Below are positions 38,453 to 49,252 of a stretch of 64,000 nucleotides of DNA, piece after piece. A program made the translations under genes and the position numbers. The notes beneath the pieces are model-generated. The model saw only the letters and a program-made list of their open reading frames with translations, was not told the origin of the DNA and searched no databases. Position 1 is the stretch's first letter, and each line of letters begins with the position of its first letter. Origin of the DNA: Sporodiniella umbellata (lineage: Eukaryota > Mucoromycota > Mucoromycetes > Mucorales > Rhizopodaceae); assembly GCA_025677835.1 (NCBI GenBank), contig JAIXMR010000080.1, forward strand, positions 1 through 64,000, read 5' to 3'.

Positions 38453-40329
38453 TTAACGAACAAACTTTGGTTTGGGCGTATCGTCCAGACATTCTCGGCA
38501 ATGTACCAAACATAGGCCAGAGCTTTCATTGACTGTCATATGAGCGTCTGAATCCATCTGTTTGTTACATCCTGAACATCTCAAGCATTTCTTATGCCAA
38601 CGCGTGGCATTTGGGCCTGGGTGTGTATCTAGAATAGGCATACTCTCACTGCAACGAGCACAGGTACGCACACCTCCCAAACGCGGTAGGTTTTTGGTGC
38701 GTGACTTGAAAATATCAGACGGTTTGGTATTCAGCATGCTCTTTAGATCAAAGTGAAGATGATCCGCATTCTTCTGGAGCGAGCAGCTATCACAGTAGAG
38801 TTTGTCTTCATACACTGAGAGTTTGGTGTCCGTAGGCACGGTCTTTTCGCATCCTGTACATAAAAGACACTATGTAAACCAAACTGGTTAGCCCTTGTTG
38901 TTGTTCTGACTCCCTTATATACCTCCTTATGGTAATAACGATTAGCCAATTCTAAAAAGGCATCTGTCACAGGCTTTGTACAAGCGTGACAGCTAATTGT
39001 TTTGGGCGCTTGCGTAGCGTCTGGTATAAGACTAAGAGCTGTGGGCGAAGATGACAACACGTTAAAGTCAACATGAGGTAATGTGGTGGGTGTCTGAGGA
39101 AATGGCTCTTCTTCTTCGCTTTGAGGACTGGCATTGTCTAACCTTCTGTTTCCTGGACACTGGATAAAAAGAGAGCTGTCAGTGAATAATCTGTTGTATG
39201 CCTGGCTATACATACCTCGATATGATAGAATGCTTTGCCGTCTGTACGATATTCCAACTCATCAAACGACTGGTGGCACTTTGCACAGAACAGACAAAAC
39301 ACATGATAGCATAAAAGATCCCCTGCCATCGTCCGAAGACCACGGTAATCCTTTTTGGAAACATGCTGCTCACATGCCTTGCAAGGTCTTTTTATCGCTT
39401 TTTTGCGACGCTGGGTCTTCTTGGGCTCGACTGGGATGTTGGCTGTTTCGCTGGGCGTACTCAATGTTTTGACAGCATCCGGTTTGCACACTTCCGTAGG
39501 CATCTTGGGCTCTTCAATAGCATTGTTCACCAAAACGCTTAGCGGCCGTCCTCTTCTGCTGAAATAGGCCGACGTGAGGGCAGATGTGGAGCTTGTCAAA
39601 ACAGGTGTCGATGTACTTGAATTGTCAGGAGAAGGTGGCAGTCTTTGTCGGATATGGCATGAACGGCAGCAAAGATTGCCCTCGTGGTCTTGAACCGCAA
39701 GTGATTCTTTTAATGTATTCGAACAATATGTACATTGGAAGCAAGAGGCATGCCAGATATGATTGTTTCGGTCGATTTGAGATTCAGAGGATTTGACCTT
39801 AATCTGGCATTTGGGGCTATTCAGAGCAAATAAATACATTTACTGGCTTTTCAATAGCACAGAACTTACCACTTTAGTTTTTCTTCTAAACACGACTTAC
39901 AGTAATATACGGATTTGTAGATGGTGAAATTATTAAAATCAGACCAAGAGTGCTGCTTTTTGCTACAATAAGCGCACGATTTTAATTGGCTGCTCTCTTT
40001 CGCTTCCTTTTTGTCATTTGAGAAACTAGGCATAGCAGATCTCTGAACTGACTGTCTCGGTCTCGGTGTAGATGTTGACGTCGTTGGGCTGTGGTTGAAA
40101 ATCCCTTTGCGACTGTAGCTATAAAACATAGAATGTCAGTGGTCGGTGCCAAATAAACCGTGAATACTTACGTATCCTGCCATTTGTCGACGTGATTTTT
40201 ACTTGCTTCTCGGCGGCTAGCAAATATAGATGTGATTCCTGACGAACCATTTGGAGATGGGGTTTGGTGACACTTGGGACAGGCCGAGTTGCTATAGATA
40301 TTTTGGTTACAGTGTGTGCAATAGCCCAT
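38453..40329 (-). CDS. multi-LIM-domain protein (paxillin/zyxin-like layout)
   Basis: Five exons (40329-40172, 40118-39870, 39816-39216, 39159-38923, 38869-38453) give 553 residues in frame. The N-terminus carries short cysteine pairs (Y-C-T-H-C and A-C-P-K-C; C-A-Y-C). LIM-type zinc fingers follow: C-P-K-C ... W-H-A-S-C-F-Q-C-T-Y-C; C-K-A-C ... Y-H-V-F-C-L-F-C-A-K-C; C-H-A-C ... Y-Y-H-K-E-C-L-L-C-T-G-C; and C-A-R-C ... W-H-K-K-C-L-R-C-S-G-C. Disordered serine/proline linkers separate them. Fungal LIM proteins of this kind (paxillin-like Pxl1, Lrg1 relatives) act in polarity, septation and Rho signalling. No RhoGAP or other enzymatic domain is present in this gene. Confidence 0.85.
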
Positions 40330-41418
40330 CTTTGTTTGTGCGGATATATATAGGAGTATGTATTTGGCTGTTGATAAAATAAAGAGAAACGTAAACAGAC
40401 GTCTTTTTTTTTTCTTTTACTTCTTGTATTTAAAAGAGAAACCCTTTCCTTTTTTTTTTTTTTTTAATTCTCTCCTTTTTATTCCTCAACAAATAAAAAC
40501 ATTACCCTTCTACGATTACTAAATCTGGACAAACATAAACAACCATTTTCGATTATTTACTTCCCGCAGCATTTTGTATCACGCTGTTGTCAATTACTTT
40601 GCTTTTTTTTGTTCATTGTTTTCTCTAAAATCATGTGCTTTGCTTGAAACATAGAGTGAAATTTCTAATTATGAAGTTTTGTTATTCCTGAGGGGGTCTT
40701 TTTTTTTTTTTTTTTGCCTTCTCAAGTCTATGGGCCTGCTGAGCAAACAAAACTCTTATTGTTCAGAGAGTTTACATACAAAAAAGGGAAATATGTTTCA
40801 AATCTATAGGCGAGATAGAACTTACACTTGTTTTCTTATACTCAAATATCAGAAACTGTAGCTTTAAAAAACTAGTTTTTTTTTCACTCGTTTAGATTTT
40901 TAAACTGCCGAGTATAGAAACAATTGTCATTAAACGATCAGGGATTAACTGTAATTTCGTGCTTTCGATCTTCTGTAAGGGAACAAAAATGTACATTGGC
41001 TAAGCAGCTCTATACATAGCTACCAATATATGTGAAAGTCATGTTTGTTTTCTGAAAAAAAAAAAGAGTTTGAATAGACATCTTTACCCCCAATACATAT
41101 AAGCATCATCATAAAACACAGGCTTTTAGAAATACTGTGTCTCAAAGTACAAAAAAAAGCCTCAGCTATACATGACCACATGATAGTCAAAATCAGCTAC
41201 TTTTCAAATAGAAAACCAAAAGAAACTGGCCTTTACAGCGCGCTGTATTCGGATCACGAATAGCAATTTAAAGCAAAAAAAAAAAAGAAAAAAGAATAAT
41301 AGAAATTAGTTTATTTTGTACTTTGAATAAACCACACTATACAAACGGCCAAGGTGTTTTCTTGCTCCTAAATGGCCAAATCGAAAAAAAAAAGGGAGTG
41401 TGTAGCCTTCACAGACTT
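40330..41418. other. LIM gene upstream region and 3' flank of methyltransferase A
   Basis: T-runs at about 40402-40411 and 40451-40465 lie in the LIM-gene promoter. The part at 40745-40850 resembles 44395-44470, the corresponding 3' flank of the second methyltransferase, and belongs to the segmental duplication. No gene is supported. Confidence 0.5.
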
Positions 41419-42753
41419 TTAACAAGTGTTTTTTTTCACAACAGTAGATGTAATACCAAGAAGACAGTCTGTATGAGACAAAGTCGTCTCGATGTTTTTG
41501 ATAAAAGTTACTACTTCTTCATCGCTACTGATACTCAGTATAGGTTTGATCTCTTGTATCAACTCTTTGGCCAAACTAATATAGTTCTTTGAAAAAGCTC
41601 TTGAAAGAGGTGTATCGCAGGCTATTGAAATGTTTGGTTATTAACCACAGGTTTGAGTATTGATTGTTTATGTTTTTACTTGCCAAAATTGAAGCGTATA
41701 TGACTGATCTGGAAGATACTAACGCTCTTGGTCTCTACAAAAAGTTTTTCCAAGTCGTGTGCAATACGAGGATTCTGTCCTCTCTTTATACACAAAGTTT
41801 CGACTATGTATTAACGAACAAATATAGATTGTAAATAGAGGCAGCTTTTTGTGTTGTTTCTTTTTCAAAACCTTACTGGCATTAAAGAGTTTTCGAATAG
41901 GGTGTTCCTTTCCCTCAGATACCTAAAACATGTATAAAAAGTAAGTAGGTAAAGACAAGGTCCCTTATTCCTTGGTAAGCTATTTTTCCTACCTTGAGAT
42001 CGACCTCAACACAATGAATAAGACCCCCTGGTTTTGTGACACGAATCAGCTCTTTTACAGCCTTTGGCCAGTCATTTGTTGAAATACCACACACCAATAA
42101 TCGCGTGTGAACAAAACTAAAGGTGTTATCATCAAAGGGAAGTCTCTCAGTCACATTGCCTTCTGTGAAGGTAAAGTTCCCTGATTTAATGTTCTTGCTA
42201 GCAGCATCTACAATATCGCAACCATGGTATGTTCCCGCTGGATATTCTTTAATCATATCCTGAGTTTATCGTTAATAAAGATACCAATAGGGAAAACAGA
42301 AAAGAGTTAATTTGTAGTCATACCATAATCCATGATCCAGGCCCACAGCCAACATCAAGTACTGAAACTCCTTTTTCGAAATCTAAAGAGTCTCTAATGT
42401 TCAAAGGTAAAGGCCTATTTTTTTTTTTGAAAAAAAAAAAAAAAAGATATATAGCATTATTCAATAATTTTAAACATTGTTGTTACCCTCCAAACAATTT
42501 TCGATAGCATTCCTGTTGCTATTAGTAAAGTTCATTAAAGACAAACAAAAGTCATTTTAGTTCCTTTTTTTTTTTGAGAACAAAGAAAAATCAAGTGTTT
42601 ACCAAAACTAATCTATCTTGCTCGTCTCTATCTTTTGGTAACCAATAGTTTGATTTTTCGTTTTTGTACCCTTCATTGTATTTCGTTAAAATAATATGTT
42701 TGACTATCTGTAAACAACTGTAATAACAAACCATCAGTTTCGCCATTCGTCAT
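41419..42753 (-). CDS. class I SAM-dependent methyltransferase, tandem copy A
   Basis: Eight exons (42753-42732, 42703-42603, 42518-42487, 42414-42324, 42259-41993, 41922-41877, 41803-41684, 41621-41419) give 293 residues in frame. The SAM-binding motif V-L-D-V-G-C-G-P-G is at residues 70-78; H-G-C-D-I-V-D is the motif II acidic loop, F-S-F-V-H-T-R is motif post-II, and V-T-K-P-G-G-L-I-H follows. The substrate is unknown; such enzymes in fungi often act on small molecules. Intron 1 is only 28 nt. Intron 7 begins with GC (GCAAGT), whereas copy B has GTAAGT there. It shares 238 identical bases with copy B over exons 4-5 and the intron between them. Confidence 0.85.
42197..42434 (-). repeat. gene-conversion tract, copy A half
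   Basis: All 238 bases match 45438-45675 exactly, including a complete 64-nt intron and part of the next intron, while exon sequence on either side differs at many sites. Confidence 0.9.
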
Positions 42754-44637
42754 GATTCAGAGTTCTTTAACCAAAAAAAAAAAGTTTTTGAAGATATCAA
42801 ATAGAAGAACCTAAAAGTATTTATACTATTTCTTTTAAAGTGATACTGGTATTCGTGCTTTAAGTTCACCGCATTTTGTCACTGTTATAACATTTCGTCA
42901 TCATATTTTTTTCTTCTAATAATGCTGGGCATTCGATAAGTATAGAACAAAGCTTATAATCCTTCATACTTTAAATTCATACCGAGCCTTTGAATCCTAA
43001 CAGTTTTTTTTTTTTTTTATATTTATTTTGCTATTGTTATTGGATAGTGTTGTTCAAAATCAGTACTTGAGACGCTTTTTGATAGAATTGTAGATGATGT
43101 AAGAGTAGACATGAATTGGATATGGCGGTAGTATTTTGAGTTTACAATTATACCTTCCACTTTTGGAGACTGTTTCTCAAGAGTGTATATTTGCTTCCAT
43201 TCTAGAATGAGCTTTCCCAGCACATGCGTCAAAAAAAGACACCTTAGTTACTGTTTGTGAGCACAAATTCATGCGCGCCTATTAAGGTTTATTCGTAACT
43301 CTACTGCATTTGCAGTTGTAATACATGCTTTACAAGTTAGATTCCAAAATAATAATTATGATGATAGTAAAGGTCTCTCAAAGTTAAAAATCACTAAAAG
43401 ATTTTATCAATCGTATGTTCTCAGCTTTTTTTCTCAATAATCAAGACACTTTTAATCAGATTCTATTTCAACGATGAACATATTGATTCATGAAAATTCA
43501 TTTAAATACTGGATTGCATATACATGTATAGATGCGTTGACCAAAATGCGTCTAATATGTTTGGTTTATAAGGCTGAGTTTGATCTGCTTTTTTTTTTCT
43601 TGATGTAGTTGTGTCAAGAGATGGTGAAGCGTTTTTGAAATCAAAGTGTCGATTTGACTAATCGTTTCGTGCTTCAGAGACCATCAGAATAAAAACACTG
43701 CAATATCAAAGTTTCTTTAACAGCTGTTGCAACTGTTATCCTAAAACTGCTCCAAACGAAACGTAGACAGGCACCTAGGCTTCTGTGTATCTGACTTGGT
43801 AAAACTTGACCTAAGGTTACAATCTGAAGTATCCCCTGAAGCTCTACACGGTCTAACCAGATATCGCTAGAGACTCACCAAAACAATCTTTGCTTTGCAA
43901 AATAAAACTAAACATCTCAAAACTATATAAAGCAGCTTATTCTCGTTTTAACTATGTCATCAAATGATGTAGTATGGTAAAGTAACATTGATTGTGTCAC
44001 CAACATGCTAACCGTCAAATTTGGAAGGTCTCTTCGTTTTTACACAAGAAAAAAGTATACGATAAAATATATATGTTTAAACTTAATTTTTCTTGTACAT
44101 GACAATGTACATACATACACAAAAAAAAGTTATATATAAAAAAAGCGAAAGATACAGAAGTAGATTTATCGAACCCGAGGTTTCTTTTTTTTTTTGTTGC
44201 GGTATACTCCACGTTGAGTCTCACTCTTATACCTTGGTTTTATCAGTAGCTTTTGCTGTTCTGAATTTCAATTGTAAGCGCTTAATACTGCACCTTTTCT
44301 CTTGAAAAACAGTCGATAACCCTCTAGTTTTTGGGTGCATATAGCAGCTGAAGGCTGTCTGTTTTCTCCAGTGCATGTTCCTAGCGAGTAAACAATTCTA
44401 TTATTATTCAGAGAGCCTACACATGCATAAAAGGATGGTAAATTTGTCACAAATCTGTAAATGAGGTACAGCTTATGATTATTCATTTTTCATGACCTAT
44501 CTTTTTGATTGACGATATCATATAAGCGTAGTAAATCTATAATTTTTATTTTTGTTTTTTTTAAAAATAAAAAAAAAGAAAAGAAAGCGTTCAACCGAAA
44601 TCAATAATCTCCTCTATCTCTCTGCGCAAAGACCCTT
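42754..44637. other. spacer between the two methyltransferase copies
   Basis: AT-rich with few stops-free stretches and no believable gene. The part near 43260-43320 resembles 46470-46535 upstream of copy B, so the duplicated unit includes at least 550 bp of upstream sequence. The part near 44395-44470 is the copy B 3' flank. Confidence 0.5.
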
Positions 44638-46019
44638 CTACAACTTCTTCACAATAATTGATGTATTACCAAGAAGGCAGTCTGTATGAGGAAAAGTATT
44701 TCCAAGCTCGCTGATAAATTCTGATGCTTCCTTATCACTATTGATGCCTAATACAGGCTTGAGGTTTTGGATCATACTCTTTGCCAAGTCAATGTAAAGT
44801 CGTATAAATACTCTTGAAAGAGGCGTATCACTAGCTATTAAAGTTTCTTCACATTGGCTATATGTTTAAAGTTTTTTTGGTATTTTATACTTACCAAAGT
44901 TAAACCGTAAATGGTCTAATTGAGAGACACTGACGCCCTTGGTTTTTAAAAATAGTTTTTCCAAGTCATGTGCGATGTAGGGATTTTGACCTTTCTTTTT
45001 ACACATGGCCTCAACTGTACATAAAAAACCATGTATAGCAAATATAATGAAAAAAAAGGTGCAAACAAAATTCGTTGTGAGAATGCGCAGTCTCCTTATT
45101 GTTACTTCCTCTATGTTATCTTACTAGCATTAAAAAACCTACGGAAAAAATGGTCTTTTCCCTCGGGTACCTAAAATATCAAATCTTTTTTTTTAAAAAA
45201 AAAACAAAAAGCTTGAAAAGTTATGATTCCTACTTTGAGATCGACTTCAACGCATTGAATAAGCCCACCTGGTTTTGTGACACGGATAAGCTCCTGTAAA
45301 GCTTTTGGCCATTCGTTTTCTAAGATTCCACATATTACCAGTCGCATGTGAACGAAATCGAAGGTGTTGTCTTCGTAAGGAAGTTTCTCAGTCACATCAC
45401 CTTCTGTAAAAGTAAAATTGTTTGAAGCAGCATTCTCGCTAGCAGCATCTACAATATCGCAACCATGGTATGTTCCCGCTGGATATTCTTTAATCATATC
45501 CTGAGTTTATCGTTAATAAAGATACCAATAGGGAAAACAGAAAAGAGTTAATTTGTAGTCATACCATAATCCATGATCCAGGCCCACAGCCAACATCAAG
45601 TACTGAAACTCCTTTTTCGAAATCTAAAGAGTCTCTAATGTTCAAAGGTAAAGGCCTATTTTTTTTTTTGAAAAATAAAATAAAATAAAAACAAACAAAG
45701 AAAAGGAAAAAAGAGGGTATTAACATTATCTAGTAGTTATGCACTTTGGTATTACCCTCCGAACAAGGTTCTATAGGCTTCTTGTTGCTATTAAAATACA
45801 TATGTATATATATTGGAAATAGATAAAGCCTTTTCTATTGCCTTTTTTTTTAAAAAAAAATCGCTTACTACAACTAATCTGTCCTGCTCAGCCTTATCTT
45901 TTGGTAGCCAGTAGCTTGAGTTTCCGCCATGATATTCTCTTTCATAATTTGCTAAAGTAGAAGGTCTAAGTAGCTACTGCTTATTACAATGATAAACCTT
46001 TAGTTTGCTCGATCCTCAT
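44638..46019 (-). CDS. class I SAM-dependent methyltransferase, tandem copy B
   Basis: Eight exons (46019-45998, 45951-45869, 45787-45756, 45655-45565, 45500-45234, 45170-45125, 45014-44895, 44834-44638) give 285 residues in frame, with the same intron positions and phases as copy A. The SAM motif V-L-D-V-G-C-G-P-G-S-W is identical; the N-terminus (N-Y-E-R-E-Y-H-G-G-N-S-S-Y-W-L-P-K-D) and C-terminus differ clearly from copy A. Intron 7 has the regular GTAAGT donor. Both copies are intact, which suggests both are under selection, possibly with different substrates. Confidence 0.85.
45438..45675 (-). repeat. gene-conversion tract, copy B half
   Basis: Identical to 42197-42434 at a constant offset of 3241 bp. 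Identity ends in the A-run after the T11 tract on the right and at a T/C difference on the left. Confidence 0.9.
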
Positions 46020-47706
46020 TTTTCGAAAATTTTCAATAAAGTAATGGGATCAAATGCAGCTTCAAATGAAAAAAAATCCAAGGTTGCTTACAAATTTATA
46101 GTCCAAGATATGCTACAACCCATATCATTATTAACCACATGTGACGGGTATTGCTTCATTTTGTATTATGCTTGATTCATCTGCTTATGTAAATAATAAT
46201 ACCGCTTAAAGATTGTGTCATGCACCCTGTGTCTGAAAAGTACAAAATCATTGTGCATAATCAATAAGAAATCTAAATATGCAACAAGTTCTTATTTTCT
46301 CCCAACTTTTTTTTACCAGACAGAAGTCTTAAAACCTGAGCTTGATAAGGACCAAAAAAGTGCCCCCTGTCTGGAGTTCGGGGTGTTTTTGCCTACTTTT
46401 GAAGGCTGTTTGTTTTCGCTTTAGTACGATCTTACCTAGAAAAAAGAAAAAAATTTAACAAGGTGTTCATAAACACAAATGTACGAATGTTTTTTAAGGT
46501 TTAATTGCAATTCTTCCATATTTGCAGCCGCGCTGTGTAGTACAAAAGTACTTCCTGGCTATTAAACATTTAAAACTTCCTCAATTACAGACTTCAGGTC
46601 TTTTTAATTTTTTTTTCTTTTTTTATATGCTCAATGAAATCATTTTCCAGTAATAATTATACTAGTCTGTTGAATGACGTTTTATGGCTTGAGTCCTCAT
46701 ATATGATTTAGTATACGCGAACCAAACGTGAACACACAATGTTCGAATTGTTGACTGAAGAAAAAACAGTATAAGCGTAGTTTAAAGACAGGAGTATGCA
46801 AAGTATTCTAGCTCCATGGCTTTGGGTTTAGCTAGCCGCTTTTTTCGATATTAAAAATACGCAAGACTTTGAAATAATTAGCTACTGTGTTTATCTCTTG
46901 ATAAGATATCTACTTCATGCTATACGGTGCAACAAATGAAGCAATGTGTAACGCAAGTGGCATCAACAATCGTAAAACAGTAGAAAGTGAGACGCCGGTT
47001 TGGTATTTTTTTTTAAAAAAAAAAAACTCACGAAAAGCCCCAAAGAAAAGTAAGATAGACAACTGCATATGAGATGGCGACTGTGTTGAAGAATTCCCGA
47101 TTTAGATGCGGTTTCTATTTGGAGCAAGGTACTTTAAAGTTTCTTTTTATCTGTAAACATCGATAGCTTTGAAATTAATCTGAACAAATACACCTTTGAA
47201 AGAAGAACCTTACTCTAGTAAATAACGATGATGTAGACAATCCCTAGCTTTTGATATCTTCTTTCAGATAAACAAATCTACTCGTTCATAAAGCAAAACT
47301 TGATCATATGAAGGGAACAAAGGCACAACCATTAAATAATAGGACCAACAACCATCTTTCTTAAAAATAGATAAATAGGTCATGAGAAATGGATTTGGTA
47401 ACATACCATCTTGGGCGGGCTTTTTCAAAAGGCCTCGAGAAAATGCACAGCCCAGAATAAGCAAATCGAGCTCATTAAATCTCCCATTTTTATAAGAAAC
47501 GCCCCCTAAAAAATTAATCAGTATTTATACAGATTTAGCAAACGAGGTTCGATATATGTAGACTGCAGTCTAGGACCTAAAGGGTCAGCACTATAGAAAC
47601 TCAGTTGAGGTATCTCATAATGAGCAAAATGCATGACTACAAGCCACATGTACACATATAGTTGCTTGCTTTTCCTATTTAGCAATTTTTTAAAAACTGA
47701 AGTACA
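46020..47706. other. intergenic, no supported gene
   Basis: The left part is the duplicated upstream region of methyltransferase B. On the minus strand, 47264-47505 holds a coding-like stretch (after a TTTTTAG at 47506: G-V-S-Y-K-N-G-R-F-N-E-L-D-L-L-I-L) with a plausible internal intron but no start or further exons; it may be a gene relic. Confidence 0.4.
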
Positions 47707-49189
47707 ATGTCTGAAAACAAACCGAAGGCTTTGGAATTAAAAGACAACATTTTCCAGCTGGATGTTCATCCTAATCGAGACATCTTGGTAACAGGCATGG
47801 TTAATGGTCGTGTTCAATGGTAAGTATTTCTCTTTTTCTTTCTTTTTTATTCACTACGTCCTTTTTTTGAATTTTTATTTAACAAAGCAAAACAAAATAG
47901 CTATCAATACGGAACAGAAGAACACCAAAATCTGTGGACATCAAAAACTTTCAAAAAGTCGTGTCGAGATGTTTCTTTTACAGTGGACGGCTCTAGTAAA
48001 TAACAATAATAAGACAGCAAACAACCAAAAATTGTTTTATTCATGCGAAAACAGACATTATGGCAATTTCAAGAGACAGATCCATTCAAACGATAGATAC
48101 GGAAACTGGAAAAACAATTTCTTCTAGAGAAACAACACATGAGTAAAGCATACAAAAATTTACCATAGAGCAATACTGACAGGCACATGTACAAAGTTGC
48201 CCTCTAAATTCTTTGTTGATTATTGATAATAATATGTCATCAACCGGAGACGACCAAGGTATCATCAAGGTAAGAAATGAAAAAAGGAAAAAAAAAACTT
48301 TAACCTTTGTTGCAGATTTGGGATAGTCGTAAGAAGGAGGCCGTTATGACATACAGCGAGCATGAGGACTATATATCTCAGATGACATACAGTAAAGGCA
48401 AGAGGACTTTAGTTGCTGTGGGAGGAGATGGGTACCTATCTACATGGGATATTAGAAAGCCTAACGTAGTAGCTATGTCAGACCAAATCGAAGATGAGTT
48501 GTTATCTATCGCTTTGATGAAAGTAAATTGCTGTAAAAAACTTTAAATATATCTTAATTACTCATATGGACTTTAGAACGACAAAAAGGCTGTGGTAGGT
48601 ACCCAGGAGGGCATACTGAGCTTATGGACATGGGGAGATTGGGGGGACTACAAAGACAGAATCGTTGGACATCCTAACTCTATAGATGCTATTTGTAAAC
48701 TGGACGAAGATACCATTTGTACAGGAAGTAGTGACGGCATCATTCGGTAAGGATGGACAAAGAGAAGAAAAGAAGGCTTACAATTATAGTTTGGTGGGCA
48801 TTTTGCCTAACCAATTCCATGGCGTATTGGGCGATCATGGCGAAGATATGCCTATTGAGAACCTAAAATTAACACACGACAAAAAATACCTGATATCCAG
48901 CGGTCACGACGATAAGTTGCAATTTTGGGACGTTGCTCATCTATTCCAGGAAGAAGAGGAAAAAGTAAGCATCAAAAATGAAGAGGAAGATGAGGGGGGA
49001 GAAAAAGAAAAAGAACCAGAGCCAGAAGCAGTTAAAGATGACTCCGACAAAGATAGTTGGGCAACAGATTCAGATGAAGAGAGAAAGTCCAAAAAGAAAG
49101 ACAAAAAACGTAAAAAGACACAAAGAAAAGAGGCCATGAAATCCGCTAAAAAGGATAAAAATAATGCAGCATTTTTTGCTGATATGTAA
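47707..49189 (+). CDS. JIP5: WD40 protein WDR55/Jip5 (ribosome biogenesis)
   Basis: Exons begin at 47707-47819, 47901-47995 and 48055-48142, and continue in the WDR55 order to TAA 49187-49189. Matching blocks are Q-L-D-V-H-P, I-S-R-D-R-S-I-Q-T-I-D, N-S-L-L-I-I-D, S-S-T-G-D-D-Q-G-I-I-K-I-W-D, G-D-G-Y-L-S-T-W-D-I, C-T-G-S-S-D-G-I-I-R, V-G-I-L-P-N-Q and S-S-G-H-D-D-K-L-Q-F-W-D. A long acidic then basic C-terminus (residues with E-E-D-E-G-G and K-K-D-K-K-R-K-K) is typical. WDR55/Jip5 acts in pre-60S and rRNA processing in the nucleolus. The junction between 48142 and about 48187 could not be joined in frame: canonical sites leave a one-base mismatch, so a sequence error or unusual splice is possible there. 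Confidence 0.85.
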
Positions 49190-49252
49190 AAATGAAGAGA
49201 TGAATAATGTTTAATAGTTTACAGAAAAAAAAGCAATAAATAAATAAATAGA

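Noticed and set aside
40679..40861. 60-codon plus-strand ORF
   Set aside because: It begins in a T-run and lies in the duplicated 3' flank of a methyltransferase; the matching position in copy B is not open.
47264..47505. Minus-strand coding-like stretch before WDR55
   Set aside because: It has a plausible acceptor and internal intron, but no start, no partner exons and no family; kept only as a possible relic.
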